A DNA stretch of 64,000 nt from Anaerolineae bacterium (GCA_023954475.1 JAMLHW010000005.1:124001-188000), one strand, 5' to 3'; positions 17,393-29,111 are shown, counted from the stretch's first letter. A program made the numbers and translations. Notes: a model not told the origin generated them from the sequence alone.

Positions 17393-17451
17393 AATTGACA
17401 TTTCGGCCGATTTGTTGTCAATTGCAAAATGCAAGCTACACTACATTTTGC
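17393..17451. repeat. Two abutting inverted repeats in the transglutaminase-tauE spacer
   Basis: The spacer 17343-17688 (346 bp) has no gene. It contains two dyads placed end to end. The first has arms AATTGACA (17393-17400) and TGTCAATT (17416-17423), with a TCGGCCGA copy in the loop. The second has arms GCAAAATG (17424-17431) and CATTTTGC (17444-17451). They could be a terminator for the upstream gene or a regulator binding site. The rest of the spacer shows nothing further that I recognise. Confidence 0.5.
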
Positions 17452-17688
17452 GCATGGAAATTGTCGGTACCCAAATCATTTTCCCATCCTGTTTGGTTAA
17501 CACGCATTAGAGCATCTTGTGATTGCTCCATTCCTTCGATACGGTAGTGCTTGAACGCTATCAACCATACGCTGGCGGTGTGTCAGTAGCTGTAAATCAC
17601 GCAGCGGTTGACTTCATTACATACCAGACATTGATTCTCAAAACTGACGTTTAGTTGATACAAGGGACTCTGGCAAGGAGTGTTTGAT

Positions 17689-18741
17689 ATGATGCGACGT
17701 TGGATATATCCGGTACTTGTGCTTGTGATTCTATCGATCTGGGCGATGTATATGCTTGCGACGAATCAGTTTGGCCTGTTCAAACCGTATTGGCCCCTTT
17801 CGTTGACGATGCTGTTTGGCTCATTTGTTGCCGGCGCAACGCCGCAAGGTGGCGCGGCAGTTGCCTTTCCCGTTTTCACCAAAGTGTTCCAAATACCATC
17901 GGCCGATGCGCGTACGTTCGGGCTAATGATTCAATCGTTTGGCATGACAATGGCCTCAATCACAATACTCTTGCGTCGCACCCCACTGATGCCCCGCGTT
18001 TTGCTGTGGTCATGTGTCGGCGGCGCCATCGGCGTCACGCTGGGAACCTTGCTAATCACCATTCCCAACCCATACCCCAAGATATTGTTTACTATTTCAT
18101 TAACGGTTTTTGGTGTCGCACTGTTTATCTCGCGCTGGATCTTGCGTTGGCCGGTAACAAATCGCATTGTCGGCTGGAATATTCGCCATATTCTCGTCTT
18201 CGCAACGGTCAGCTGTGCAGGCGGCATTTTTGCCGCATACACTGGGGCCGGTGTCGATGGGATGATCTTCATCGTGCTGACTTTGGCCTTTGGTATCGAC
18301 GAACGTATGAGCACACCGACGACTGTGATTGTCATGGCAGTGGTATCAATTGTCGGCTTTGCCCTGCACGGGTTGGTCGTGCAGGATATTGGTATTGTCA
18401 AAAATTACTGGCTTGTTGCCGTCCCGATTGTCATCATCGGAGCACCATTGGGCGCGTATTTCCTGACAAAGATCAGCCGCGATGTTCTTATTGTCGCCAT
18501 TTTAGTTTTGATTGCGACCGAGATGTTGTCCACCGCCATCTTGACCCCGTTCACCGGCACGATGATCGCCGTTACCGGCGCAGTCATGTTAATGACAGCC
18601 TTTATATTCTGCTGGATGTTGTATTATCGCTATCAGCATAGGCCATCGATTGATATACAACCTGTACCGGTCGCTGAGGTATCGGCCGAATTGGAACAGC
18701 CAGCCTTGTCACCGTCATTGCCGGAGAAATCGATTGTTTAG
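17689..18741 (+). CDS. TauE/SafE family anion exporter
   Basis: A 350-residue polytopic protein of the sulfite exporter TauE/SafE family. The duplicated half-repeat signature is visible: FVAGATPQGGAAVAFPVFTKVF in the first half and SCAGGIFAAYTGAGVDGMIFIVL in the second, with about eight helices in all. The family exports small organosulfur or organic anions; the substrate cannot be told. AAGGAG lies eight bases before the ATG at 17689, so the GTG at 17680 is less likely. It is convergent with the next gene, the two stops being 17 bp apart. Confidence 0.85.
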   Translation: MMRRWIYPVLVLVILSIWAMYMLATNQFGLFKPYWPLSLTMLFGSFVAGATPQGGAAVAFPVFTKVFQIPSADARTFGLMIQSFGMTMASITILLRRTPLMPRVLLWSCVGGAIGVTLGTLLITIPNPYPKILFTISLTVFGVALFISRWILRWPVTNRIVGWNIRHILVFATVSCAGGIFAAYTGAGVDGMIFIVLTLAFGIDERMSTPTTVIVMAVVSIVGFALHGLVVQDIGIVKNYWLVAVPIVIIGAPLGAYFLTKISRDVLIVAILVLIATEMLSTAILTPFTGTMIAVTGAVMLMTAFIFCWMLYYRYQHRPSIDIQPVPVAEVSAELEQPALSPSLPEKSIV

Positions 18742-18758
18742 TCCTGCAGCATCCCACC

Positions 18759-19637
18759 TTACAAAGGTTTGACCGCCGTGTAGTAAATCCATTCACGTGC
18801 GTCGTAAAGCGGTAGCCCGGCTGCATCCGACAGAACAGCCACTTCGTCAAATCCAGCGTGGCGCAACAGCAACACCATGCGCTCCGGGTTGTACACCTGA
18901 TCGATGAGAATGATTTCATCCATCCGACCCGTTTCCAGGTGCAAAATATGGAAGCGTTCGGCCGAAAGTTGTTCCTCCTCTAACCAGAATCGCTCACCGA
19001 GATGCAGAAACGGGCTTTTACCCCACAAACCGGTCTCATCGGTAAACCACCACGACCTGTTTTTCCTGTCGACGAAGTCAGGATTGAGCAATTCCAGCAC
19101 CAGAACACCACCCGGCTTCAAGGCACTGGCAATGGTAGTCAATAGCTGCTGCGCTTCAGCGACAGTCATCACCGCAAGCTGCCCGTAGATCAGCATAGCC
19201 GCATCAAACAACTGCCCGGCCACGTCCAGCGCACGGACATCTTGTTGCACGAATGTGCATTTGTCGGCTACACCACCGTTTGTGGCGAGTTCGCGAGCAT
19301 AGCGCAATGCCGCCGGTGCAAAATCGACGCCGGTGACAAAGACACCGCGCTGTGCGAGCGGTACAGCGTATAATCCCGGCCCACAGGTCACGTCGAGCAG
19401 CCTGTACCCCGGCTGCAATTGCAGTATTTGCCAAAACCAATCGATTTGGATAGCGCGTTCGGCCGAATTGCGTGTCGCAGCGCCGTGTGACTCGTCCAGA
19501 TGTTCCCGCAACATGCGCTCAGAGAAATCAGGATCATCCCACGGCAAGTTACCCCCATAAGCCCAGGGAATGACGTGATTCGGCCGATTATAGAGCCGCC
19601 ACAACGCATTTGATAAAGCTTCCTGATGTTCTGTCAT
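18759..19637 (-). CDS. Class I SAM-dependent methyltransferase
   Basis: A 292-residue methyltransferase. Motif I is LLDVTCGPGLYAVPLA, the acidic beta-2 end VTGVDFAP, motif II-like FDAAMLIYGQLAVM and motif III LKPGGVLVLELL. The N-terminus (ALWRLYNRPN) and the C-terminal half match a group of bacterial small-molecule methyltransferases of unknown substrate. ATG at 19637 follows AGGAAGGA; a TTG two codons upstream is less likely. It is transcribed divergently from the PEP/pyruvate-binding gene. Confidence 0.8.
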   Translation of the reverse strand: MTEHQEALSNALWRLYNRPNHVIPWAYGGNLPWDDPDFSERMLREHLDESHGAATRNSAERAIQIDWFWQILQLQPGYRLLDVTCGPGLYAVPLAQRGVFVTGVDFAPAALRYARELATNGGVADKCTFVQQDVRALDVAGQLFDAAMLIYGQLAVMTVAEAQQLLTTIASALKPGGVLVLELLNPDFVDRKNRSWWFTDETGLWGKSPFLHLGERFWLEEEQLSAERFHILHLETGRMDEIILIDQVYNPERMVLLLRHAGFDEVAVLSDAAGLPLYDAREWIYYTAVKPL

Positions 19638-19721
19638 AGACAAATCCTTCCTGTACAGCGGTTTCGGTTATAATCTTACCATCATTATCCGACTTTTTAG
19701 CCCAAGCGCCGGAGGCAACTC

Positions 19722-22112
19722 ATGCAACCATCGCAATTGCGCAGCCGTACCTCAACCATCGACATCTATATCAAGTTGGCTCAATACCCGATTCTGGCCG
19801 ATAAAATCCGTAAGCGCATGCGCGAAGAGGTATTTTCGCGCGGCATCATCAAGCAAGAGGATTTTGAAGCAGAAGTGAAACAACAAGCCATCGAATCACA
19901 ATACCGTGAAGGGCTGTTCGATCCGTTTAGCGAGGAGCCGGCCACAGTATGGCGCAAGCGCAAAGCGCGTATTCGTGCATTTCACACCGACTACTACTTT
20001 GCCTACAACCTGCCACTTTCTTTGTTCGATGAAATCGTACACGAAGTCGTGCAGAGTAAGCATACGCAAACTGAGTTGATGCTGGCGTTTAATCCTGAAA
20101 TCGCGCCGTGGGAGATGCTGTTCCGGCAGGGTGAAATCTATGAGAGCATGGCGCCGCCTGAACGTGAAAAAGTAAAACACCACCTCCAAGAAATCAAAGT
20201 TGTCCTTATTCGGGGCATGATTACCGATCAACTGCCACTGATTGGTGTAGCCAGGAAAGTACTCAGCATTGCTGACTTAAGGCGCATTCATCGCCGTCGT
20301 ATTGGTGACGGCAAAATTGGCGGCAAAGCGGCAGGCATGATCATTGCCTGGAAGATCTTGCAGCATCAATCGCCAGACTGGGGAGGCGATATCAGTGAAC
20401 AAGTATCGATTCCGGACTCGTTCTTCCTCGGAACCGATGTGATGTATGATTTTCGCCGTCACAATGATCTCGACTTCATCATGAACCAGAAGTACAAGCC
20501 ACTGGAAGAGGTGCGTTCTGATTATCCTGTAGTGATTGCGGCCCACTTATCGGCCGAATTCCCCGAAGGCATACGTGATCAATTACGGCTTGTATTGGAA
20601 AAAATGGGCAACAGACCCGTCATCGTGCGATCTTCCAGTCTGCTGGAAGACAACTTCGGTTCCGCTTTTGCCGGTAAGTACGATAGCTATTTTTGCCCCA
20701 ATCAAGGCACACCCAAAGAGAATTTGCAGGCACTGGAAGAAGCCATCAAACGCGTTTATGCCAGTACCTTGAGTGCAGATGCACTCTTGTATCGCCAGCA
20801 GCACGGACTAATCGACTACGATGAACGCATGGCGATCCTTATTCAAGAAGTGCGAGGTCATCAATATAAAAACTTTTTCTTCCCTACCGTAGCCGGCGTA
20901 GGATTCAGTCAGAATCCATTCCGCTGGAATCCCAAAATTCGCCGCGAAGATGGCTTTCTGCGCATGGTGTGCGGTATGGGTACTCGGGCTGTCGATCGTG
21001 TCGGCAACGACTATCCACGTTTGATATCGCTCAGCCATCCGTTGCTGCGACCGGAAACAACTTCATCCGCTATCCGACGCTACTCGCAACACCTTATTGA
21101 TGTCATCAATCTGGAAAAAAACCAGTTTGAAGTGCTGCCCATCAGTGATGTGATTGGGCTGGATTATCCCAACCTGGCATATGTTGCTTCGCTGGACAAG
21201 GGTGGTTTCATCCAGCAATTAGTATCTATTGTTGATGTAGAAGACCCTGATGATCTTGTTTTGACATTTGATTACCTGGTAAAGGATGGGCGCTTCGTAC
21301 GCTTATTGCGCAACGGATTGATGCGGTTGGAAAAACTGTACGGTACGCCGGTGGATATTGAATTCACGGTAGAAGTCACTCCGACCTACCCGTACCCTGA
21401 GTATGAGCTCTACATCTTGCAGTGCCGACCGTTAAGTCAGCGTGCAGGAGGCAGCGAGATAGTTGACTTACCCACAGACGTGCCGGAAGCAGACATTATG
21501 TTTACGGAAAAGCGACTCGTGCCGGATGGGCGCGCCGATGGCGTACGTTATGTGGTATTTGTCGATCCGCAAACGTATCGGGAGATTCCAAATCAAACGA
21601 TGAAGCTGGAGATTGGTCGTGCTGTCGGCCGAATTAATAAAGCGCTGGAAAACGAAAAGTTTATTCTTATTGGCCCGGGCAGATGGGGTAGCTCCAATCT
21701 GGACCTCGGGGTCAAAGTGAGTTATGCCGACATTTACAACACCAATGTTCTCGTCGAGATCGGTGTGGAAACAGAGAGTGGAGCCATGCCGGAATTGTCC
21801 TACGGCACGCACTTCTTCCAAGATTTGGTTGAGGCGGGGATTCACGCCCTGCCGATCCATCTCGAAGACGAAGGGGGTTTCATTCGGTGGGAATTTTTCC
21901 GCAACGCGCGCAATGCATTGACAGATGTTTCGCCGCAAGATGAACCGCTCAGTGATTTTCTACGCGTGATCGACATTGCCGAGATACCGGGCAATCGTCG
22001 GCTCAATGTCGTTATGGATGGTGGTCGGGACGAAGCGATGGGGTACCTCGCAGATGGTGAATGGGACACGCCGCCCAACGGCAATCACAATGGTACAGTC
22101 TCGTCATTTTGA
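19722..22112 (+). CDS. PEP/pyruvate-binding domain protein (PPDK N-terminal-like)
   Basis: A 796-residue protein with a central ATP-grasp-like pyruvate phosphate dikinase N-terminal domain: GGKAAGMIIAWKIL near residue 205, then VIVRSSSLLEDNFGSAFAGKYDS around 305-325 and later strands to about 600 (LYILQCRPLSQR). An unusual N-terminal helical region of about 180 residues and a C-terminal domain (IGPGRWGSSNLDLG) are kept. The phosphohistidine swivelling domain and the PEP-binding TIM barrel of PPDK and PEP synthase are absent. It is a stand-alone phosphotransfer or phosphate-sensing ATPase of unknown target. GGAGG precedes the ATG. Confidence 0.8.
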   Translation: MQPSQLRSRTSTIDIYIKLAQYPILADKIRKRMREEVFSRGIIKQEDFEAEVKQQAIESQYREGLFDPFSEEPATVWRKRKARIRAFHTDYYFAYNLPLSLFDEIVHEVVQSKHTQTELMLAFNPEIAPWEMLFRQGEIYESMAPPEREKVKHHLQEIKVVLIRGMITDQLPLIGVARKVLSIADLRRIHRRRIGDGKIGGKAAGMIIAWKILQHQSPDWGGDISEQVSIPDSFFLGTDVMYDFRRHNDLDFIMNQKYKPLEEVRSDYPVVIAAHLSAEFPEGIRDQLRLVLEKMGNRPVIVRSSSLLEDNFGSAFAGKYDSYFCPNQGTPKENLQALEEAIKRVYASTLSADALLYRQQHGLIDYDERMAILIQEVRGHQYKNFFFPTVAGVGFSQNPFRWNPKIRREDGFLRMVCGMGTRAVDRVGNDYPRLISLSHPLLRPETTSSAIRRYSQHLIDVINLEKNQFEVLPISDVIGLDYPNLAYVASLDKGGFIQQLVSIVDVEDPDDLVLTFDYLVKDGRFVRLLRNGLMRLEKLYGTPVDIEFTVEVTPTYPYPEYELYILQCRPLSQRAGGSEIVDLPTDVPEADIMFTEKRLVPDGRADGVRYVVFVDPQTYREIPNQTMKLEIGRAVGRINKALENEKFILIGPGRWGSSNLDLGVKVSYADIYNTNVLVEIGVETESGAMPELSYGTHFFQDLVEAGIHALPIHLEDEGGFIRWEFFRNARNALTDVSPQDEPLSDFLRVIDIAEIPGNRRLNVVMDGGRDEAMGYLADGEWDTPPNGNHNGTVSSF

Positions 22113-22174
22113 ACGAACCGGCCAGACGGTAAGCGCTGTCGACCAACGCGGTTGTTAATCGCATTAAGTATTTT

Positions 22175-23269
22175 ATGTCGGATGTTGTCATCACACACGT
22201 AGACCAGGTTTCGGCCGAATGGCTGACGGTCGTATTGACCGCACGCGGTGCATTGACCCGTGGTTCAGTCGTGCATGTCAAGGCTGACAGTGGTGGCGGC
22301 AACTGGTCTGAAAACGCCCGATTGCATCTCCACTACAGCGAAGACGCACAGGGCGACCTGCCTGTCGATCTCTTCCTGAAGCTGGTTGACACCGATACCG
22401 GCGATGGCGAGTTTTTTGGCCCGTCCGAAGTGACGTATTACACACGTGATTACGTCACTGTGCCCGAAGCGCCGCTACTTCGGTGTTATGACAGTGCTTA
22501 TTCAGAAGAGCAACGACGCTATCATCTGCTGCTGGATGACGTGTCGGCAACGCATGTACGGGCATTGGATGTCAAGCCGACGCCGGCATTTGGTCTGGCG
22601 CTGGCCGAAGGGCTGGCCGTAATGCATGCACGTTGGTGGGGAGCGGAGCGACTACAAGAAGCCGGTGAATCGTTGCATTCGGCCGATTTTATTCGCCGGT
22701 TTGCCACTATCGCCGCACCGGGCGTCACGCCACAATTAACATTGGTGGCAGATCAGTTACCGGCAGGTTCGGCCGAATTGCTAGCCGACATCTTCCGTCA
22801 CCATCCGCAACAAATGGTAGCCCGCACGACCGATCCCAACGGTTTCACCATCATCCACGGCGATGCCAATGCCCTAAATATCCTCGTTCCCCGAGTCGGT
22901 ACGCAACCGATCTACATCATTGATCGCCAACCATTTGACTGGAGCCTGACCATATGGCTTGGTGTCTACGATTTGGCGTATTTGATGGTTTTATGGTGGG
23001 AATCAGACGTGCGACACGCATTGGAAGAGCCAGTTTTACGCCATTATCATGCCCATTTGCGGACCAACGGGATAACCGATTATTCGTGGTCACAGTTATG
23101 GGATGATTACCGACTGGCCGTGGTGAAATGTGTTTACGTAGCGACGGAATGGTGTCGTGGCGGCAATGTGGCCAACTGTGCTAAACACCAGTGGATTTGG
23201 TTTCCAAAATTGCTGCAAGCGCTCACTGCATGCAACGAATTGCGTTGCTCTGAGCTATGGCGCCAGTAA
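22175..23269 (+). CDS. Aminoglycoside phosphotransferase (APH)-like kinase
   Basis: A 364-residue protein kinase-like small-molecule kinase. The Brenner loop is visible as FTIIHGDANALNILVP (catalytic Asp and Asn) and the metal-binding Asp in YIIDRQPFDW. The family includes aminoglycoside, choline and ecdysteroid-like kinases; overall length and the RQPFDW form favour the ecdysteroid-kinase-like branch. The substrate is unknown. It starts 62 bp after the PEP/pyruvate-binding gene; no clear Shine-Dalgarno precedes the ATG. It contains three TCGGCCGA copies. Confidence 0.8.
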   Translation: MSDVVITHVDQVSAEWLTVVLTARGALTRGSVVHVKADSGGGNWSENARLHLHYSEDAQGDLPVDLFLKLVDTDTGDGEFFGPSEVTYYTRDYVTVPEAPLLRCYDSAYSEEQRRYHLLLDDVSATHVRALDVKPTPAFGLALAEGLAVMHARWWGAERLQEAGESLHSADFIRRFATIAAPGVTPQLTLVADQLPAGSAELLADIFRHHPQQMVARTTDPNGFTIIHGDANALNILVPRVGTQPIYIIDRQPFDWSLTIWLGVYDLAYLMVLWWESDVRHALEEPVLRHYHAHLRTNGITDYSWSQLWDDYRLAVVKCVYVATEWCRGGNVANCAKHQWIWFPKLLQALTACNELRCSELWRQ

Positions 23270-23375
23270 ACGCATCACGAGTGGTCTGATTTCGGCCGAA
23301 TCCAGGTGTTGCAAAGAAAAAAACGCCCACTGCATCCGGTGAGACACAATGAGCGTCAGCCAATCCGACTGGATT

Positions 23376-24656
23376 CTAGCCGCGATTGCCGGAGGATCGG
23401 CTCCGACGTTGTGAGCGGTCGCGCGCTTTTGTGTTGCGCCCTCGATAGCCGCCCCTTGACGAACGCGGTGTCTTGGAACCGCTGTGTTTTTTCTGTTTTC
23501 CGGGCGGTGGCGGCGGCGGATTTAGCGGATCAAAGTTTCCGTAATTAAATCCCGGCAGTTGACGCAGTTCGATGGGTTGGCCCAACACCTGTTCAATGTC
23601 GCGCACCATCTTGCTGTCTTCCGGTGTCACAAAGGTGAATGCGTCTCCGTTCTCATCAGCGCGACCAGTTCGGCCGATGCGGTGTGTATACGCATCCACC
23701 GTGTCCGGCATGTCAAAATTAATCACGTGCGAAATCTCCGAAACATCAATACCACGTGCGGCAATATCCGTCGCCACCAGAATATCATACGAACCGTCGC
23801 GGAATCCATCCATCGCACGCACACGCTGATTCTGCGACATGTTACCCTGCAGCGCTGTCGCATTAAAATCATGCTGCACCAATTTACGGGCCAGATTACG
23901 CGCCCGATATTTAGTGCGCGTAAAAACTAACACGCGTCCAGTAGACATTTGACCCAACATCGCGATCAGAAGCTGCGTTTTCAGGCTGTTGGGAACCGGA
24001 TACAGCGCATGGTCTACAGTTTCTGCCGGCGCAATCACGCCCACCTGCACTGTAAGCGGATTATTGAGAATGCTGTCTGCCAGGTGGCGAATGTCATCAG
24101 GCATTGTTGCAGAGAAAAACAACGTCTGGCGTTTTTTCGGCAACTGCTTCAAAATGCGTTTGATGTCGGGCAAAAAACCCATGTCGCACATGCGATCAGC
24201 CTCGTCCAACACCAGATACTCAACATGGGACAGATCAATATCGCCAGTACTCATTAAATCGAGCAGGCGTCCTGGACAGGCAACGACCACTTCAACACCG
24301 CGCTTGAGATCATCGATCTGCGGATTTTTGTTGACACCGCCATAAATGGAAACACTGCGTATTTTGGTCTGCTGGCCCAATTCAACAATTGTTTGATGGA
24401 TTTGTTCAGCCAGTTCACGTGTGGGCGCAACGATAAGCGCACGCACGGTACGCAGTTGGCCCTTGACCAGACGCTGCAACATAGGCAGGACAAAAGCTGC
24501 CGTCTTGCCGGTGCCGGTTTGAGCCAGACCGAGAACATCGCGGCCTGCCATCACAGCGGGAATAGCTTGACTTTGGATAGGGGTCGGCGTTGTGAAGCCT
24601 ACAGCCTTGACACCGGCCAGAATGCGCGGATCAAGGCCAAATTGTGAAAAACTCAT
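23376..24656 (-). CDS. DEAD-box RNA helicase (RhlE-like)
   Basis: A 426-residue helicase with all core motifs: Q motif (FTTPTPIQSQAIP), I AQTGTGKT, Ia PTRELA, II DEAD in VLDEADRM, III SAT, and VI HRIGRTGR. The tail from about residue 375 is short, Pro-rich then Arg/Gly/Ser-rich, as in RhlE proteins that remodel rRNA or mRNA. ATG at 24656 has AAGGAG at proper distance; a 13-residue upstream extension in the frame is not supported. It lies 190 bp downstream of uppP on the same strand, and the stop is convergent with the APH-like gene. Confidence 0.93.
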   Translation of the reverse strand: MSFSQFGLDPRILAGVKAVGFTTPTPIQSQAIPAVMAGRDVLGLAQTGTGKTAAFVLPMLQRLVKGQLRTVRALIVAPTRELAEQIHQTIVELGQQTKIRSVSIYGGVNKNPQIDDLKRGVEVVVACPGRLLDLMSTGDIDLSHVEYLVLDEADRMCDMGFLPDIKRILKQLPKKRQTLFFSATMPDDIRHLADSILNNPLTVQVGVIAPAETVDHALYPVPNSLKTQLLIAMLGQMSTGRVLVFTRTKYRARNLARKLVQHDFNATALQGNMSQNQRVRAMDGFRDGSYDILVATDIAARGIDVSEISHVINFDMPDTVDAYTHRIGRTGRADENGDAFTFVTPEDSKMVRDIEQVLGQPIELRQLPGFNYGNFDPLNPPPPPPGKQKKHSGSKTPRSSRGGYRGRNTKARDRSQRRSRSSGNRG

Positions 24657-24846
24657 GACAGGGTCTCCTTGACTCTGAACGGAACCAAGTCGCACCCTTA
24701 GCCCGAAAGTAATTTGTGTCTTTAGTTGAATTCATGGCGATGCACATGCTCGCCAAGTGTGGCAGTATAGCCGCTACATTGCTGCTGCGCCACTGCTGCG
24801 TCGGGCGCTACGGCAATTCCTATCTTTTCTTTGCTGCGCCGCTCGG

Positions 24847-25659
24847 TTAGAGAATAACGGCAAATAACAAGTAACCACCGCCCAACAGAGCACAGTAGAC
24901 GGCGAATGGAATTAAACTATGCTTGCGCACCCAGCGCAACAAAAATACGATACAAACCAAACCGACAACGGCCGATGTGATAAAAATCGTCAACAGCACC
25001 GGAATCTCAGCACTCAGGTTGGGTACATCGCGTAAGTCGAGTAAACCTAACATCCCTGCGCCAAAAATAATTGGTGCGCCAAGCAAAAAACTGTAACGCG
25101 TTGCCGTTTCGCGCGTCAAGCCGCGTATCAGGCCGCCTGTAATCGTGCTGCCGCTGCGCGAAATACCGGGCAACAGCGCAAACATCTGAAACAAACCGAC
25201 CACAATCGCATCTGTCCAGCCCATGTTCTCGAGTGGTTTCGTACCGGTGCGCAACCGTTCACCTAACACGAGCAGTCCAGCCGTAACGAGCAGAAAAAAC
25301 GCTGCCGCTGTTGGATTGCCGAAAACATCTTCAAACCAGCTTTCAAAAAAGAAGCCGGCCAGCGCTGCCGGAATTGAACCGATAAGGATAAACCAACCAA
25401 GCCTTGAGTCAAGCGTGCCCAATGGTGACCGATCGACGATGCCCCGTAAGACTGCCACAGCAATATGCCACAGATCGCGCCAGAAAACGATCAGAATCGC
25501 TACCAGTGTGCCCAAATGGGCAACGACAACTTCTGTCAGGGTTGGATTGGTTATGCCGAATATTTCAGGCAGCAGCACGGCGTGGCCGGAACTGGAAACA
25601 GGCAGAAACTCAGTGGCACCTTGAATGATGCCGATGATAATTGCTTCAATTAGACTCAT
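24847..25659 (-). CDS. uppP: Undecaprenyl-diphosphatase
   Basis: A 270-residue, multi-helix UppP/BacA protein. The two family motifs are complete: EGIIQGATEFLPVSSSGH-like block at the N-terminus and LLPGISRSGSTITGGL near residue 165. It dephosphorylates undecaprenyl diphosphate to recycle the lipid carrier for cell-wall synthesis and can give bacitracin tolerance. It lies 28 bp downstream of tgt on the same strand, so they are likely co-transcribed. Confidence 0.95.
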   Translation of the reverse strand: MSLIEAIIIGIIQGATEFLPVSSSGHAVLLPEIFGITNPTLTEVVVAHLGTLVAILIVFWRDLWHIAVAVLRGIVDRSPLGTLDSRLGWFILIGSIPAALAGFFFESWFEDVFGNPTAAAFFLLVTAGLLVLGERLRTGTKPLENMGWTDAIVVGLFQMFALLPGISRSGSTITGGLIRGLTRETATRYSFLLGAPIIFGAGMLGLLDLRDVPNLSAEIPVLLTIFITSAVVGLVCIVFLLRWVRKHSLIPFAVYCALLGGGYLLFAVIL

Positions 25660-25687
25660 AGTGCAAATACTTGTTGTGGATGATTGG

Positions 25688-27250
<1,563 letters not shown>

Positions 27251-27290
27251 GGGGCATGGCCGACTCAACCCTGCCTTGACCCGGCAGATG

Positions 27291-29111
27291 CTACTCAGGC
27301 GGTGTAAAAAACGCCAGCGGCCCGCCGCCGATATTGAGTAGCAAATCGCTGCCGTTGACCACTTGTGCCCAGCTTTGCCCCGGTCGCGGCGACCGTGTCC
27401 CGCCGGTAAATATGTGGCGCAAGGCCGCTGTTTGCCAATCAACGGCATATACCTTCAATTCGCCGCTGGAACCGCTATTGGCATTAGCAATGACGTACGG
27501 CGCGCCTCCGACGATTGTCAAGCTTACGTCGCCGTCGACCAGGCCGGCGTAAGATCGTTCCCAGAACAACGAACCGTCTTCGTGGAAAGCAAGCAGGCGT
27601 TGGTCGCGGGAGTCGGCATGTGCCAGCAATATGCCATTATCCGGCAGCGCAATAATGTCTCCGCGCTGTATCGAGCCGGTCGGCAGTGCTTTGATCATTT
27701 CGGCCGAATCCACCCCGTCTTGCCATCGGTACACACCTTCCATCGCGTAAACCCAGAGCACATCACCTGCAGCCGCCAATTTGCCGCCGATGGCGGCGAC
27801 GATCTCAGGTCTGTCTGCGCCGCGTAGCGCCCACACCGTGCCGCCGTCTGTCACTGTCGACAGAAACAGCGTGTCATCATGCAATATCCAGTCAAGCAGC
27901 CGCCATTCACCCGATTGCCGCCACAACAGATCGCCTTCGGCCGAAAAAGCCGCCATTTCCGTCCGCCACACGGCGAGCACGCCACCATCTGCTAGCGGCA
28001 GCAAGTTGGGTACACCCGATTTCCCCAAATCGGCTGTCCAGGCAGGCGTAGTGTTTTCGAGTGGCAGTGAGAACGCACTGATCTGGCCATAACGATCCGC
28101 CACGACCATCAGGTGCGGCTTGTCATGTACCAATGCCGCCCGCACACTCTCCATTTCGGGCAGCAGCACACGATCACTGCCATCCGCCAGGTCAACAGCG
28201 CGAAGCTGGTTCCCTTCTATGACGGCGAATTCATTGTCTGACAGGACACCAACCGTGCGTGTCTCCGTGGTTGTAAACGCTCGTGTCCACTGAACGCCGG
28301 GCTGTGTGATGATCCGTTGTTCCCAAATAGTCTGTGACGGCGCCAGCCAGCCGACCGTAGTCGGGTCTTCTTCCCAGTAGCCGGTTAACGGGGCCCATGG
28401 TGATTGTGTGCGCATTTCGAAATGTAAATGGGGTGATGTACGGGGTCGGCCGATTTCCGCTATTTTGTCACCGCGCTGGACACATTCTCCCGCCGTCAAT
28501 GTCACGCTGGGCGGATCGAGGTGACCATAAAATGAAAGCACTTGCGACCCGTCATTGTAACTGTGCTGGACAATGATCACACCCTTGTCCCGCCCCCAAC
28601 CTTCCGGCTGCGCATAGGTGACCAGACCATGGCCGATAGCATACACCGGTTTGCCGAAGCTCGACCCACGACCATACCACCAATCTTCACCGGCATGATA
28701 TTTGTCATATCGACTGCGAAAAATCCCGAAATCGCTGCCCCCACTTAGCGAAGCTGCATCCGGTGGATCAAGCGGAAAATCAAAAACATCGACGACACCA
28801 CAGGGAAATGTACTGTTGTATTCGGGCGTCGCGAGTTGAGCGCTGCGCGGATTGCCCGACACAGTCAACGGCATAGCCGTCGGGGTTGGCGTAGGCGTTG
28901 GCGATGGGGTTGGTGTCATCGTCGGCGTTGGCGTCACTGTCGGCGACGCTGTCGGTATGCGGGTTGGGGTCGCCGGCAGCGGCGTAGGCAGCACAATGAC
29001 CGGTGTGACATCTGGTTGACTTGCCGTTTCTTGGGAGCAACCAATCAGTATTGTGACGCAAAGGATCAAGATACTGAAGCCCAAAAGTCGCATAAATTGC
29101 CGTGTTTGCAT
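27291..29111 (-). CDS. M23 peptidase lipoprotein with C-terminal propeller-like repeats
   Basis: A 606-residue lipoprotein: signal with lipobox LIGC (Cys25), a Thr/Pro linker to about residue 80, an M23 (LytM/lysostaphin) domain at about 105-240, and a C-terminal WD/PQQ-like region with about six repeats of the VGVLSDNEFAVIEG type. The M23 zinc ligands are visible as His139 and Asp143 (HAGED) and HLH at 228-230, so it is likely an active peptidoglycan or protein endopeptidase. A propeller after M23 is an uncommon arrangement. It is convergent with the small membrane protein gene. Confidence 0.85.
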   Translation of the reverse strand: MQTRQFMRLLGFSILILCVTILIGCSQETASQPDVTPVIVLPTPLPATPTRIPTASPTVTPTPTMTPTPSPTPTPTPTAMPLTVSGNPRSAQLATPEYNSTFPCGVVDVFDFPLDPPDAASLSGGSDFGIFRSRYDKYHAGEDWWYGRGSSFGKPVYAIGHGLVTYAQPEGWGRDKGVIIVQHSYNDGSQVLSFYGHLDPPSVTLTAGECVQRGDKIAEIGRPRTSPHLHFEMRTQSPWAPLTGYWEEDPTTVGWLAPSQTIWEQRIITQPGVQWTRAFTTTETRTVGVLSDNEFAVIEGNQLRAVDLADGSDRVLLPEMESVRAALVHDKPHLMVVADRYGQISAFSLPLENTTPAWTADLGKSGVPNLLPLADGGVLAVWRTEMAAFSAEGDLLWRQSGEWRLLDWILHDDTLFLSTVTDGGTVWALRGADRPEIVAAIGGKLAAAGDVLWVYAMEGVYRWQDGVDSAEMIKALPTGSIQRGDIIALPDNGILLAHADSRDQRLLAFHEDGSLFWERSYAGLVDGDVSLTIVGGAPYVIANANSGSSGELKVYAVDWQTAALRHIFTGGTRSPRPGQSWAQVVNGSDLLLNIGGGPLAFFTPPE

